Shown: in pieces, positions 37,248 to 45,517 of the stretch
Layout: every line of letters begins with the position of its first letter
Numbering within the stretch: position 1 is the first letter of the stretch
Source: a virus
Direction: 5' to 3' (one strand)
Virus record (IMG/VR): IMGVR_UViG_3300027782_000124
Span: 1-50,203 of that record
DNA length: 50,203 nucleotides
Program-made: the position numbers and the translations under genes
The notes under the pieces: generated by a model
What the model was told of the DNA's origin: nothing
The model's input: only the letters and a program-made list of their open reading frames with translations
Database searches by the model: none

Positions 37248-38375
37248 ATGGCTTATTCAGCAGGTGATAAGATATTAATAGATCAGTACAATCAATTTCT
37301 AAATGGCACATCCTCAGGAAACTATGGAATCAACCATATAATCGGCACGGGCACAGGCAATCTAGGTATGGGACAAACCACACTTGGCACGGCTGTGAAC
37401 ACTGGCGAAATAATCACAGCAGCTCAGTGGAATTCTCTGTTCTCGGCAATGGATAACCTTGCCAATCATGCCAATGTGGCTCTAGCCGTTAGCACCAGAC
37501 AAAGGACTGCTGGAGAAATAATTGCGGTGGTAGCTTCATTGAACTCAGATCTTCAAACGTTGGCATCATCTGTGCAGGGAGGTTGCGTCAACGCCACAGC
37601 ATTGACTACAGGTTCTCCTACTAATTCTCTCACCACAGGTGTTTGGGATACCAGTCATATCGCAGAATACTCCTATACCTTCACAGGTGGAGATCAGGCT
37701 CGATGGTTCTTTAATGCAGGAGGAAAATTAAGGATCAGTTTTGCTAACACACAACAAAACAGCACAGGGTTGGACACTGTAGTAACAGTATTAATGAATA
37801 ATATAGGAAATTTTGATATTGGAGCCACGGTTTCTACATGCTCTGGCAACATGAACGATGACTCATCTGAGGGTGATTCAAATCAGGCAGGCTCTGCAGC
37901 AGGACCAAATCCCAATGTGGATGGTCGAACATTGGGTTATTATGACCTTACTACAGAATACTCAACACTATTAGATTATTATGAATCATCTGGCACTTAT
38001 GATTATTCCTATGATGGGTTGGTATCCATCAGAGTGGAAGCCAAAACTAACGCAGCACACGGAGATGGCCGAGGCAACAATGGAAATGTAATCACTGTGA
38101 GAGTTTCTATGGTAAACACCGATGTGGGCTATACCAAAGGCGGTAACTATCCTACTATAGCAGGCACTAAAGATTATGACGGTAAAACTTCCAAAATAAA
38201 AGAAAATTCATGTGGACCCACCACAATATCTTTCAATTCGAGATATCCCGACAACAGTGAAGGTTTATCCACTAGCCTAGGTAGTATAGCACCAACTGTT
38301 GCTAAAGTGGCTGCTTCTTACACTGAAGACATAAGCACCAGCTCAACTCCTAACAGATCTACCACTTCTATTTAA
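37248..38375 (+). CDS. Virion structural protein, fibre-associated
   Basis: This 375-residue protein begins MAYSAGDKILIDQYNQFLNG, followed by a helix ITAAQWNSLFSAMDNLANHA. This start is like that of accessory fibre proteins in marine T4-like phages. The rest is beta-rich and Gly/Asn/Ser/Thr-rich (GGDQARWFFNAGGKLRISFA, NITGNFDIGATV-like strands, GYYDLTTEYSTLLDYYESSG), consistent with a jelly-roll or fibre tip. The last 40 residues are Ser/Thr-rich. It starts 3 bases after fibre paralogue 3 and is the last structural gene before the enzyme block. The exact place in the virion is not known. Confidence 0.55.
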   Translation: MAYSAGDKILIDQYNQFLNGTSSGNYGINHIIGTGTGNLGMGQTTLGTAVNTGEIITAAQWNSLFSAMDNLANHANVALAVSTRQRTAGEIIAVVASLNSDLQTLASSVQGGCVNATALTTGSPTNSLTTGVWDTSHIAEYSYTFTGGDQARWFFNAGGKLRISFANTQQNSTGLDTVVTVLMNNIGNFDIGATVSTCSGNMNDDSSEGDSNQAGSAAGPNPNVDGRTLGYYDLTTEYSTLLDYYESSGTYDYSYDGLVSIRVEAKTNAAHGDGRGNNGNVITVRVSMVNTDVGYTKGGNYPTIAGTKDYDGKTSKIKENSCGPTTISFNSRYPDNSEGLSTSLGSIAPTVAKVAASYTEDISTSSTPNRSTTSI

Positions 38376-38423
38376 AATTTTACCATCGTTGATTTTTTCC
38401 ATAATTAATTGTATAATTCAGTT

Positions 38424-38744
38424 ATGGATCTAGAATCTTTAAAAAAAACTGCAGATCTTATGCATGATATCGCAGTCAGTAAACAGAATGCTCTGGAAAG
38501 AATGAAAAGTAGACAGATATTGGTCTATAATGATCATGTATTTAGAGCTGACGCAGAAACAATAAATTTAGTAAACATATTAAAACAGAATCAACAAGAT
38601 AAAACAATTTACATGATAGACAGCAACAATAATCCTTGTGAAATTAAAGATCCCTCAGAATTTTTAGCCAAATTATTAGAACGCAATCAAGAAAGTATTA
38701 ATGCTTATCATCAATTATATCAAACTTTTAGAAAAAAAGGTTAA
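38424..38744 (+). CDS. Small helical hypothetical protein, 106 aa
   Basis: The start is taken as ATG 38424 (MDLESLKKTADLMHDIAVSK). A TTG five codons earlier lies in the AT-rich leader, which holds a TATAATT sequence at 38412-38418 that could be a sigma-70-type -10 element. The protein has an N-terminal helix, a short beta part (ILVYNDHVFRADAETINLVN) and a C-terminal helix with LLERNQESINAYHQLY. It has no signal peptide and no catalytic motif. It precedes the first glycosyltransferase-like gene by 2 bases and may be the first gene of the enzyme operon. The function is not recognised. Confidence 0.55.
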   Translation: MDLESLKKTADLMHDIAVSKQNALERMKSRQILVYNDHVFRADAETINLVNILKQNQQDKTIYMIDSNNNPCEIKDPSEFLAKLLERNQESINAYHQLYQTFRKKG

Positions 38745-38746
38745 GC

Positions 38747-39493
38747 ATGACCACAGGAGTGTTGATATATAGCTTTGATACACCAACTACTGCTTATTCT
38801 AAATTAACAGAGAGATGTATCTCACATGTTAACTTACATTTAGGACTACCTATCACTGTGGTCAGTGATAATAAACATTTTGAGGGTGCAGACAACATAC
38901 ATATAACACCAAATACCAACAATTGGAGACGTTACAACAATCAAACAGTCCCGTGGTATAATGAGGAGAGAACGAAAGCCTATAATCATAGTCCTTATGA
39001 TACTACGATATTAATAGATTGTGATTATTTTGTAATGTCTGATTATCTTTTACAGCTTAGTAGAGCAGCAGATGATATTCTTCTCCATACTAAATTACAT
39101 GACGTAACAGGAAGAAACAATATTTTTCATACCAGAGAAGCATTACTACCATTGGTGTGGGCAACAGTGGTTATTTTTAAAAAAAATAATTTTGTTGAAA
39201 AAGTTTTTAGCATGATAGAACACATACAAAATTATTATCAACATTATAGAAATCTATATAGAATAGCACACATACCTTATAGAAATGATTATGCATTTGC
39301 TATAGCACTGCATCAAATGTATGGACAAAATTTTAAAGATTATAGTATACCCACACCAATGAACATGATAGGAAAACATGGAAAAGTTTTAGAACTTACT
39401 ACACAATCTATGACATTCAGCTGGAAAGAATCTTGGGCAAAAATATGTAATCAAGATATTCATGTTTTTGATAAGGAGTTTTTCAATGTCTAA
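38747..39493 (+). CDS. Glycosyltransferase-like protein
   Basis: This 248-residue protein has a GT-A-like layout: an N-terminal GVLIYSFDTPTTAYSKLTER strand and helix, ITVVSDN, and then TTILIDCDYFVMSDYLLQL, where DCD would be the DxD metal site (residues about 87-89). Further on are LPLVWATVVIFKKNNFVEKV and YRNDYAFAIALHQMYGQNF, resembling the acceptor side of glycosyltransferases in marine phages. No membrane anchor is visible, so it is probably cytoplasmic. It overlaps the following gene by 8 bases. The sugar and acceptor are unknown. Confidence 0.6.
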   Translation: MTTGVLIYSFDTPTTAYSKLTERCISHVNLHLGLPITVVSDNKHFEGADNIHITPNTNNWRRYNNQTVPWYNEERTKAYNHSPYDTTILIDCDYFVMSDYLLQLSRAADDILLHTKLHDVTGRNNIFHTREALLPLVWATVVIFKKNNFVEKVFSMIEHIQNYYQHYRNLYRIAHIPYRNDYAFAIALHQMYGQNFKDYSIPTPMNMIGKHGKVLELTTQSMTFSWKESWAKICNQDIHVFDKEFFNV

Positions 39494-40283
39494 AGGTTTT
39501 TTATGGATTGCTCAGAATAATTCTAACACCGATTATATAAAACTAAGTGTAGAATTGTGTAAAAGTATAAAAAAATTCTGTAGAATTAATCAAGTTTGCA
39601 TCATTGTAGATCAAAACACCAAAGTTCCAAACAATGTTTTTGACAAAGTGGTTGTGCTTGAGCACGACGAAAGCAAAAATGTTGAATGGAAAATGGGAAA
39701 CGAGTGGAAAGTTTTTAATCTTTCTCCTTTTACTCACACTATTAAATTAGAAGCAGATATGTTATTTCCTTGTTCTGTTGATTGGTGGTGGAATTTTTTG
39801 TGTCAACACGATATGATTTTTTCTTATCATTGTAGGGATTATCAAGATAGCATAGTAACAGATTCACCTTATAGGAAATTACATCAACAAAATTCTTTAC
39901 CAGATGTTTACAACGGTCTTCATTATTTTAGAAGGAGTGTTTGGGCTAATAAATTTTTTAATATTTGTAGATCTATAATAAAAAATTGGGAATATGTTAA
40001 AGAAAATCTTTTGATTAATTGTCATGATAATGTGCCATCGACTGATGTGGTTTATGCATTAGCTAACAAATTACAAGATCCTATACAACAATACAAAATA
40101 AAATATGATTGGTTCAATTTTATTCATGGTAAACACGGAATTAATCAAATACCAGGAAATAGAAATTTTTACAATTATTTAAGTCCATTTAATGTTGATA
40201 ATGAAATATACCTAGGAGGTTATAGAATAACAAGACCATGGCATTATCATGAAAAAAATTTATTAGAAAAAATTTATGTCTGA
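39486..40283 (+). CDS. Glycosyltransferase-like protein
   Basis: The start is ATG 39486 (MSKGFLWIAQNNSNTDYIKL, 265 residues), chosen because AAGGAG lies 7 bases before it; the ATG eight codons earlier has no such site. The plan is like a GT-A enzyme: a nucleotide-binding-like N-terminus (VCIIVDQ), then HTIKLEADMLFPCSVDWWW where EAD takes the place of DxD, and a GLHYFRRSVWANKFFNICRS helix. The C-terminal part is Asn/Tyr-rich (NFYNYLSPFNVDNEIYLGGY). The missing first Asp of DxD leaves activity uncertain. It overlaps both neighbours by 8 bases, so it is part of the coupled operon. Confidence 0.5.
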   Translation: MSKGFLWIAQNNSNTDYIKLSVELCKSIKKFCRINQVCIIVDQNTKVPNNVFDKVVVLEHDESKNVEWKMGNEWKVFNLSPFTHTIKLEADMLFPCSVDWWWNFLCQHDMIFSYHCRDYQDSIVTDSPYRKLHQQNSLPDVYNGLHYFRRSVWANKFFNICRSIIKNWEYVKENLLINCHDNVPSTDVVYALANKLQDPIQQYKIKYDWFNFIHGKHGINQIPGNRNFYNYLSPFNVDNEIYLGGYRITRPWHYHEKNLLEKIYV

Positions 40284-40626
40284 ACTAATCAAATCTCTTG
40301 AACAATTTGCTATTAGACCTAAAAAAAGATATTTTATCACAGTAGAAAATGAAAAAATATTAGAAATTGGCAAAGGAAATAAAGAAAATAGTATAGAGAT
40401 ATCATTAGAAAACTTTAAAAAACTTCAAGAAAGTGGAGAAGAAAATTTTTTATATAAAAAGGGAAAATTTATTCGTATTCTAAAAACAACAACAACAGTG
40501 ATAGAACCAGAATTAAAAAAGAATAAAGAACAAGGCTATGAATTATTAAATCATAATCCTTTTTGGCCTATTTCTTACAAAGAAAAACAAGAAAATTTAT
40601 ATTCATGGCAGATAAAATCAGAATAA
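40276..40626 (+). CDS. Small Lys/Glu-rich hypothetical protein
   Basis: This 116-residue protein starts MSELIKSLEQFAIRPKKRYF and is rich in Lys and Glu, with no Cys. Short strands (YFITVENEKILEIG, FIRILKTTTTVIEPE) suggest a small beta domain. The C-terminus NPFWPISYKEKQENLYSW is aromatic. It overlaps the genes on both sides (8 and 22 bases) and is therefore likely translated with them. I see no known family. It could be a partner of the adjacent glycosyltransferases or a substrate of the enzymes downstream, but nothing in the sequence decides this. Confidence 0.5.
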   Translation: MSELIKSLEQFAIRPKKRYFITVENEKILEIGKGNKENSIEISLENFKKLQESGEENFLYKKGKFIRILKTTTTVIEPELKKNKEQGYELLNHNPFWPISYKEKQENLYSWQIKSE

Positions 40627-41501
40627 GTGATTTAGATTTTGTATTCATTAGCTACAGAGAGCCCAATGCTGATGAAAATTATGCTGACCTATTGAATATA
40701 GTTCCATGGGCCAAACGAGTGCATGGTGTAAAAGGATTTGATAATGCACACAAAGCTGCTGCCGACAAGGCAGAAACAGAATTTTTTATATCTATAGATG
40801 GAGATAATCGCATAGATCCTTCATTCCTATTGCAAACACTGGATTGGACCAAAACTAATCCTGCTGCAGTACATAGATGGAGAGCAAAAAATATTATTAA
40901 TGGATTGGTGTATGGCAATGGGGGTGTTGTGGGATGGCCTAAGAAAACATGTTTAGGAATGAAAACACATGAAAATGCAGTAGATGAGAAAGCAAAAATA
41001 GATTTTTGTTGGACAGTACCACATGAAAATTTACACAATGTTTATTCTACAACATATATTAATCATACTCCAGAGCAGGCTTTTATCGCTGGATATAGAG
41101 AAGGTGTTAAGATGAGTCTAGACAGAGGAAAAAAAGTTGACCCGGCAAGTTTTATAAAGATTATACCTAGAATAAATTTACAAACATTAGTAATTTGGAT
41201 GAGTCTAGGAGCAGATGTTGAAAACGGAAAATGGGCAATGTTAGGAGCTCGATGTGGTTGTTATATGTCTACTTTAGATACAAATTATGATATTACTTTA
41301 ATTAGAGATTTAGAATTCATGGGTGATAAATTTTCTAAAATGATGTACGATATAGAGTCTGATATGGGTGCTTATGGCAACAGTTTAAGACAAAGACTAG
41401 GATTACCTATTGCAGATTTTGATGCAAGAGAGAGTCAATTCTATAAATTTTGTCAACGTCCTCACATTAACAAAGGAGTTCAAGATCGTGAAACTAAGTG
41501 A
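40605..41501 (+). CDS. Glycosyltransferase-like protein (GT2-type)
   Basis: The start is ATG 40605 (MADKIRISDLDFVFISYREP, 298 residues); a TTG 14 codons earlier is less likely. The pattern DFVFISYREPNADENYADLL, WAKRVHGVKGFDNAHKAAAD and FFISIDGDNRIDPSFLLQ is one I recall from marine phage proteins annotated as glycosyltransferase. The DGD in IDGDN is the candidate metal and nucleotide-sugar site. A VYGNGGVVGWPKK block and an HTPEQAFIAGYREGVKMSLD helix complete the catalytic part. The C-terminal 100 residues are helical. The last 14 bases overlap the first radical SAM gene of the array, so it is coupled to it. Confidence 0.65.
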   Translation: MADKIRISDLDFVFISYREPNADENYADLLNIVPWAKRVHGVKGFDNAHKAAADKAETEFFISIDGDNRIDPSFLLQTLDWTKTNPAAVHRWRAKNIINGLVYGNGGVVGWPKKTCLGMKTHENAVDEKAKIDFCWTVPHENLHNVYSTTYINHTPEQAFIAGYREGVKMSLDRGKKVDPASFIKIIPRINLQTLVIWMSLGADVENGKWAMLGARCGCYMSTLDTNYDITLIRDLEFMGDKFSKMMYDIESDMGAYGNSLRQRLGLPIADFDARESQFYKFCQRPHINKGVQDRETK

Positions 41502-42885
41502 TTATAAGAATGATGCAGACTTTGCAAAAAAACAGTTAGATGAGGTCAGTGATAGTTTTTGCCTAGCAAAGTGGAATCAGGTGTCATTGCACCTGCCCAC
41601 AGGGCTGACCAATTCCTGCTATCATCCGCCATTGCATGAGATAGATGCAGAGGTACTTGCAAAAAATCCAGCAGCACTGCACAACACAGAAGAAAAGATC
41701 AAGGAGAGACAACAAATGCTGGCAGGTGAACGACCTAAAGGCTGTTCCTATTGTTGGAAGATGGAAGACACAGGCGAGATGAGTGATCGCCACTATCGTT
41801 CTGGCGAGCCCTGGGCCATGATAGATTTTGAAAAGATTCGAGACAATCCCCTGGACAGAACCCATGTGCCTCGTTATGTGGAAGTAAACTTTAATAATGC
41901 TTGTAATTTTAAATGCAGCTATTGTTCACCACAATTCTCCACAGCATGGGGCAAGGAAATAGAAATACACGGAGCGTATCCTACTAACCCTGGACACAAT
42001 GCGCCGGAGCATTTCGTCGGCAGGAGGAAGCCTATACCCAACAGAGAGACTAATCCCTACGTGGAAGCATTTTGGCGTTGGTGGCCGGAATTATATAAAA
42101 ATTTAAAACATTTCCGCATGACCGGTGGAGAACCTATGATGGATGTGAATACCTATCGAGTGTTTGACTACATTATAGATCATCCTAAAAAAGATTTGCA
42201 CTTAAATGTTACATCTAATATGTGTCCTCCGGATGTTAAATTAAAAAACAAGTATTTTGATCAAGTCAAAAGGATATGTTTAGATGAAAAAGTGGAACAT
42301 TTTATGCAATTTGTATCTGTAGATGCTCATGGCCCACAAGCAGAGTACATAAGGAACGGATTAAATTATAATCAATTTATGGACAATGTGAATGAGTTCC
42401 TACACAGCATACCTGTGCGTAATTCTGTCACATTTATCATTACCTACAATAATTTAAGTGTTACTTCACTGGATAAATTACTCAAGGATATACGTTTATT
42501 AAGATCAGAACATTCAAAAACCTATCAGCGAGTGTGGTTTGATATACCTTTGCTGCGTCAACCGCTATGGCAACAGATTACTCTACTGCCAGAATCATAT
42601 CAACGTATACATGAAGATAATATCAAATGGATGATAGAACATCAAGAGCAGATTGGTCCTAAACAAGTGACAGAAACTAGATTAGATTTCTCATTGTTCA
42701 AAGACTTTGAGATACAAAAGATGCAGCGTAATCTTGCTTACTGGCGTAAGCATGCAGAACAAGATAATATGCAAAAAAAGAATTTTTACACATTTTTTGC
42801 AGAACACGATCGCAGAAGAGGCACAAATTTTGAACAAACATTTCCTGAGATGCAGGAATTTTGGCAACATTGTAAAAACCTATAA
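41488..42885 (+). CDS. Radical SAM protein with N-terminal twitch-like domain (array member 1)
   Basis: This 465-residue enzyme starts at GTG 41488, supported by AAGGAG 9 bases upstream. The N-terminal 90 residues carry C25, a Gly at 39, C44 and the pair C86/C89 (GCSYCWKMEDTG). This is a four-cysteine, twitch-like pattern that would hold an auxiliary iron-sulphur cluster. The radical SAM core follows: CNFKCSYC (C139, C143, C146) and TGGEP (212-216), plus the conserved VSVDAHGPQAEYIRNG block. The C-terminus ends FEQTFPEMQEFW. It is the closest sibling of the next gene (shared HPPxHxxDA and LHNT motifs). Codon use in the first part is more GC-rich than in members 3-5. The substrate is unknown. 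Confidence 0.8.
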   Translation: MKLSDYKNDADFAKKQLDEVSDSFCLAKWNQVSLHLPTGLTNSCYHPPLHEIDAEVLAKNPAALHNTEEKIKERQQMLAGERPKGCSYCWKMEDTGEMSDRHYRSGEPWAMIDFEKIRDNPLDRTHVPRYVEVNFNNACNFKCSYCSPQFSTAWGKEIEIHGAYPTNPGHNAPEHFVGRRKPIPNRETNPYVEAFWRWWPELYKNLKHFRMTGGEPMMDVNTYRVFDYIIDHPKKDLHLNVTSNMCPPDVKLKNKYFDQVKRICLDEKVEHFMQFVSVDAHGPQAEYIRNGLNYNQFMDNVNEFLHSIPVRNSVTFIITYNNLSVTSLDKLLKDIRLLRSEHSKTYQRVWFDIPLLRQPLWQQITLLPESYQRIHEDNIKWMIEHQEQIGPKQVTETRLDFSLFKDFEIQKMQRNLAYWRKHAEQDNMQKKNFYTFFAEHDRRRGTNFEQTFPEMQEFWQHCKNL

Positions 42886-42894
42886 TTAGAACAT

Positions 42895-44244
42895 ATGAAT
42901 CCAGATCTTGAATATCGTAAAAAAATATTAGACTCCTTATCTCCTAGTTTTTGTGGTGCAAAATGGTACAATGCTACCATATGGTTAGGATCTGGCATGT
43001 CTACTAGTTGCCATCATCCACCTGCACATAGGGTCGATGCAAAAAAATTAAAAAATAATCCTAAGTTATTACATAACACTCCCCAAAAGAAACAGGATCG
43101 TGCCAAAATGATTGCTGGAGAAAGACCTGCAGGCTGTGAATACTGCTGGAAGATAGAAGACATGGGCAGAGATGCTGTGAGTGATAGAGTATACAAAAGT
43201 AAAATTTATTCAGATGCAGATCTAGAACGAGCATTCAATACACCTATTACAGAAGATGTAAATCTTAAAACCTTAGAGATTGCCTTTGATAAAACATGTA
43301 ATTTTGCTTGTTCTTATTGTAATCCTGCATTTAGTACCACATGGGCAAAAGATATAAAACAAAACGGTCCTTATAAAAATTTAATATCAGATGGTAGAAA
43401 TCATTTCACTCATTCACATGATAGTGCTCAATTATACAAATTAGAAGAAATTAATCCATACGTAGAAGCATTTTTCAAATGGTGGGAAACAGATCTACAT
43501 AAGACACTGGATGAATTAAGGATCACAGGAGGAGAACCCATGATGTCACCTTCTCTGTGGAGATTGTTGGATTGGTTTGAAACACAGGGAGAACGAATTA
43601 ATCCCAATATGAGATTGGCTATTAACTCTAACCTGGTACCCAAGGCAGAATTATTTGAAAAGTTTATAGAAAAATGTAAACGAATAAAAAATCTACATAT
43701 CTATACTTCCAACGAATCAACGTATGCTCACTCAGATTATATTCGAGATGGTATAGATTATACTCGTTGGTATGTAAATTTTGTTAATGTGATTAATCAA
43801 ATAAAACCTGCAGGATTGCACAACATGTGTACCATAAATGCCCTATGTCTAGAATCATTGCCTCAGTTTCTAGATGTCATTGTGAGAAATAAATTAGATG
43901 CTAAAAGAGTTTATGGAGTAGATGTAAACTTTACTTTAAACATACTGAGATTTCCTAGTTTTCAATCTCCTTTAGTATTGCCAGACTATCTAAGAACAGA
44001 ATTTCGAGATAACCTATCTCAATGGTTAGACATAAACATAGCTCATTGCGAGCTTATGGAGGTTGCTCATGTGCAGAGATTAATAGATTATCTAGATATA
44101 GTTAAAACACCGCATTCTGAAGCATTTGATTTACCACGACTAAGGGCCGACTTTAAAAATTTCTATAAACAATATGATGAGAGAAGAAATAAAGATTTTA
44201 CAAAAACGTTCGCAAGAATAGGAGAGTGGTACCGTGGCTTATGA
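42895..44244 (+). CDS. Radical SAM protein with N-terminal twitch-like domain (array member 2)
   Basis: This 449-residue paralogue has the same architecture as member 1. The N-terminal cysteines are C20, C39, C81 and C84 (SFCGAKWYN, STSCHHPP, GCEYCWKIEDMG), and the core motif is CNFACSYC (C135, C139, C142) with TGGEPMM. It differs at the block that reads S-x-D-x-x-G-x-x-x-E-Y in the other members. Here it is YTSNESTYAHSDYIRDG, so the Asp after Ser is missing. This may change the substrate or the activity. It begins 9 bases after member 1 and overlaps member 3 by 11 bases. Confidence 0.8.
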   Translation: MNPDLEYRKKILDSLSPSFCGAKWYNATIWLGSGMSTSCHHPPAHRVDAKKLKNNPKLLHNTPQKKQDRAKMIAGERPAGCEYCWKIEDMGRDAVSDRVYKSKIYSDADLERAFNTPITEDVNLKTLEIAFDKTCNFACSYCNPAFSTTWAKDIKQNGPYKNLISDGRNHFTHSHDSAQLYKLEEINPYVEAFFKWWETDLHKTLDELRITGGEPMMSPSLWRLLDWFETQGERINPNMRLAINSNLVPKAELFEKFIEKCKRIKNLHIYTSNESTYAHSDYIRDGIDYTRWYVNFVNVINQIKPAGLHNMCTINALCLESLPQFLDVIVRNKLDAKRVYGVDVNFTLNILRFPSFQSPLVLPDYLRTEFRDNLSQWLDINIAHCELMEVAHVQRLIDYLDIVKTPHSEAFDLPRLRADFKNFYKQYDERRNKDFTKTFARIGEWYRGL

Positions 44245-45517
44245 GTATGGGGCTAAAGAGCCCGAAAAATTAAAAATTAAAGATATGACTTCAAAGCAGA
44301 AAGAACTGCTATTAGATAGCGATACTTTTTGTATGATGCCATGGTTACACATACACGCTTTTCCTGATGGAAGAGCCTATCCTTGTTGTTTTGGACTGGA
44401 TCAGCATCCTGTAGGAAATCTTAATAAAAATTCTATGGAAGAAGTGTTCAATGGCAAAGACATGCGAGAGATGAGATTGAACATGTTGTCTAATAAAACT
44501 TCTCGACAATGTGGGAAATGTTATGATCAAGAGAAATCAGGATTTTTTAGTTTAAGATTAAGTTCTAACAAGCATTTTGGACACAATATAGGTATGATTG
44601 ATAACACGAAAGCAGATGGCACTGCTGATTTTGTAATCAAATATTGGGATATACGATTTAGTAATCTTTGCAATTTTGCCTGTCGTAGTTGTGGCACATG
44701 GTTCTCATCCAATTGGTACGAAGACCATAAAAAATTAACTGGCAAACCACCAGATCATGCCAAAATAATGAAAGTAGGCCGAACAGCAGATGATATTTGG
44801 AATCAGATGTTAACACAGTTTGATCATGTGGAGCAATTCTATTTTGCAGGGGGAGAACCTCTTATAATGGAAGAACATTATAAAATTTTAAAAGAATTAG
44901 ATCGTAGAAAGATGTATCATGTGAGACTAATTTACAACACCAATTTTAGCAAATTAACTTTTAAAGACATGGATGTACTAGAATTGTGGAACAAGTTTAA
45001 TTCTGTTAGTGTAGGTGCTAGTCTAGATGCAATGGGGCCAAGAGCAGAATTTATGAGAAAAGGTACAGTATGGACAGATATAGAAGCAAATAGAAAAAGA
45101 ATGCAAGAAGTTTGTCCAAAAGTAGATTTTTACATAAGTGCCACAGTAGGATTAATTAATGCTTTGCATGTAGTAGATTTTCATAGAACGTGGTCAGAAC
45201 AAGGTTATATAAAACCGCAAGATTTTAATTTTAATTTATTACAATTTCCTTTTTGGCAAAGGATCGATTTATTACCAGAATCAATGAAACAACAAGTAAA
45301 AGAAAAATACGAGAAACATATCGAATGGTTAAAACCAAAAGATCATCTAACAAGAGCAACCAAGGGCTTTCAGTCAGGATTAGATTATATGATGAGAAGA
45401 GATAATTTTATACATATAGATCAATTTAAAAAAAATATGAAAAAAATAGATGATATAAGGAATGAAAATATATTAAAAACTTTTCCAGAATTAACAGAAT
45501 TATATGAAAAGAATTAA
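44234..45517 (+). CDS. Radical SAM protein with N-terminal twitch-like domain (array member 3)
   Basis: This 427-residue member starts at GTG 44234, with AGGAG 9 bases upstream. Its twitch-like part is FCMMPWLHIHAFPDGRAYPCC, with C33, G46, C51 and C52, then C93/C96 (QCGKCYDQEKSG). The core has CNFACRSC (C146, C150, C153) and AGGEPLI, then GASLDAMGPRAEFMRKG. The PWxHxxxxxxG and PCC forms here are closer to known SPASM/twitch domains than those of members 1 and 2. The C-terminal segment LKTFPELTELY matches the family ending. It overlaps member 4 by 14 bases. The substrate is unknown. Confidence 0.8.
   Translation: MAYEYGAKEPEKLKIKDMTSKQKELLLDSDTFCMMPWLHIHAFPDGRAYPCCFGLDQHPVGNLNKNSMEEVFNGKDMREMRLNMLSNKTSRQCGKCYDQEKSGFFSLRLSSNKHFGHNIGMIDNTKADGTADFVIKYWDIRFSNLCNFACRSCGTWFSSNWYEDHKKLTGKPPDHAKIMKVGRTADDIWNQMLTQFDHVEQFYFAGGEPLIMEEHYKILKELDRRKMYHVRLIYNTNFSKLTFKDMDVLELWNKFNSVSVGASLDAMGPRAEFMRKGTVWTDIEANRKRMQEVCPKVDFYISATVGLINALHVVDFHRTWSEQGYIKPQDFNFNLLQFPFWQRIDLLPESMKQQVKEKYEKHIEWLKPKDHLTRATKGFQSGLDYMMRRDNFIHIDQFKKNMKKIDDIRNENILKTFPELTELYEKN

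Noticed and set aside
38412-38418. TATAATT as a T4 late promoter for the enzyme operon
   Set aside because: It differs from TATAAATA and lies 5 bases before the ATG. It could be a host-type -10 element, but without a -35 match it cannot be called.
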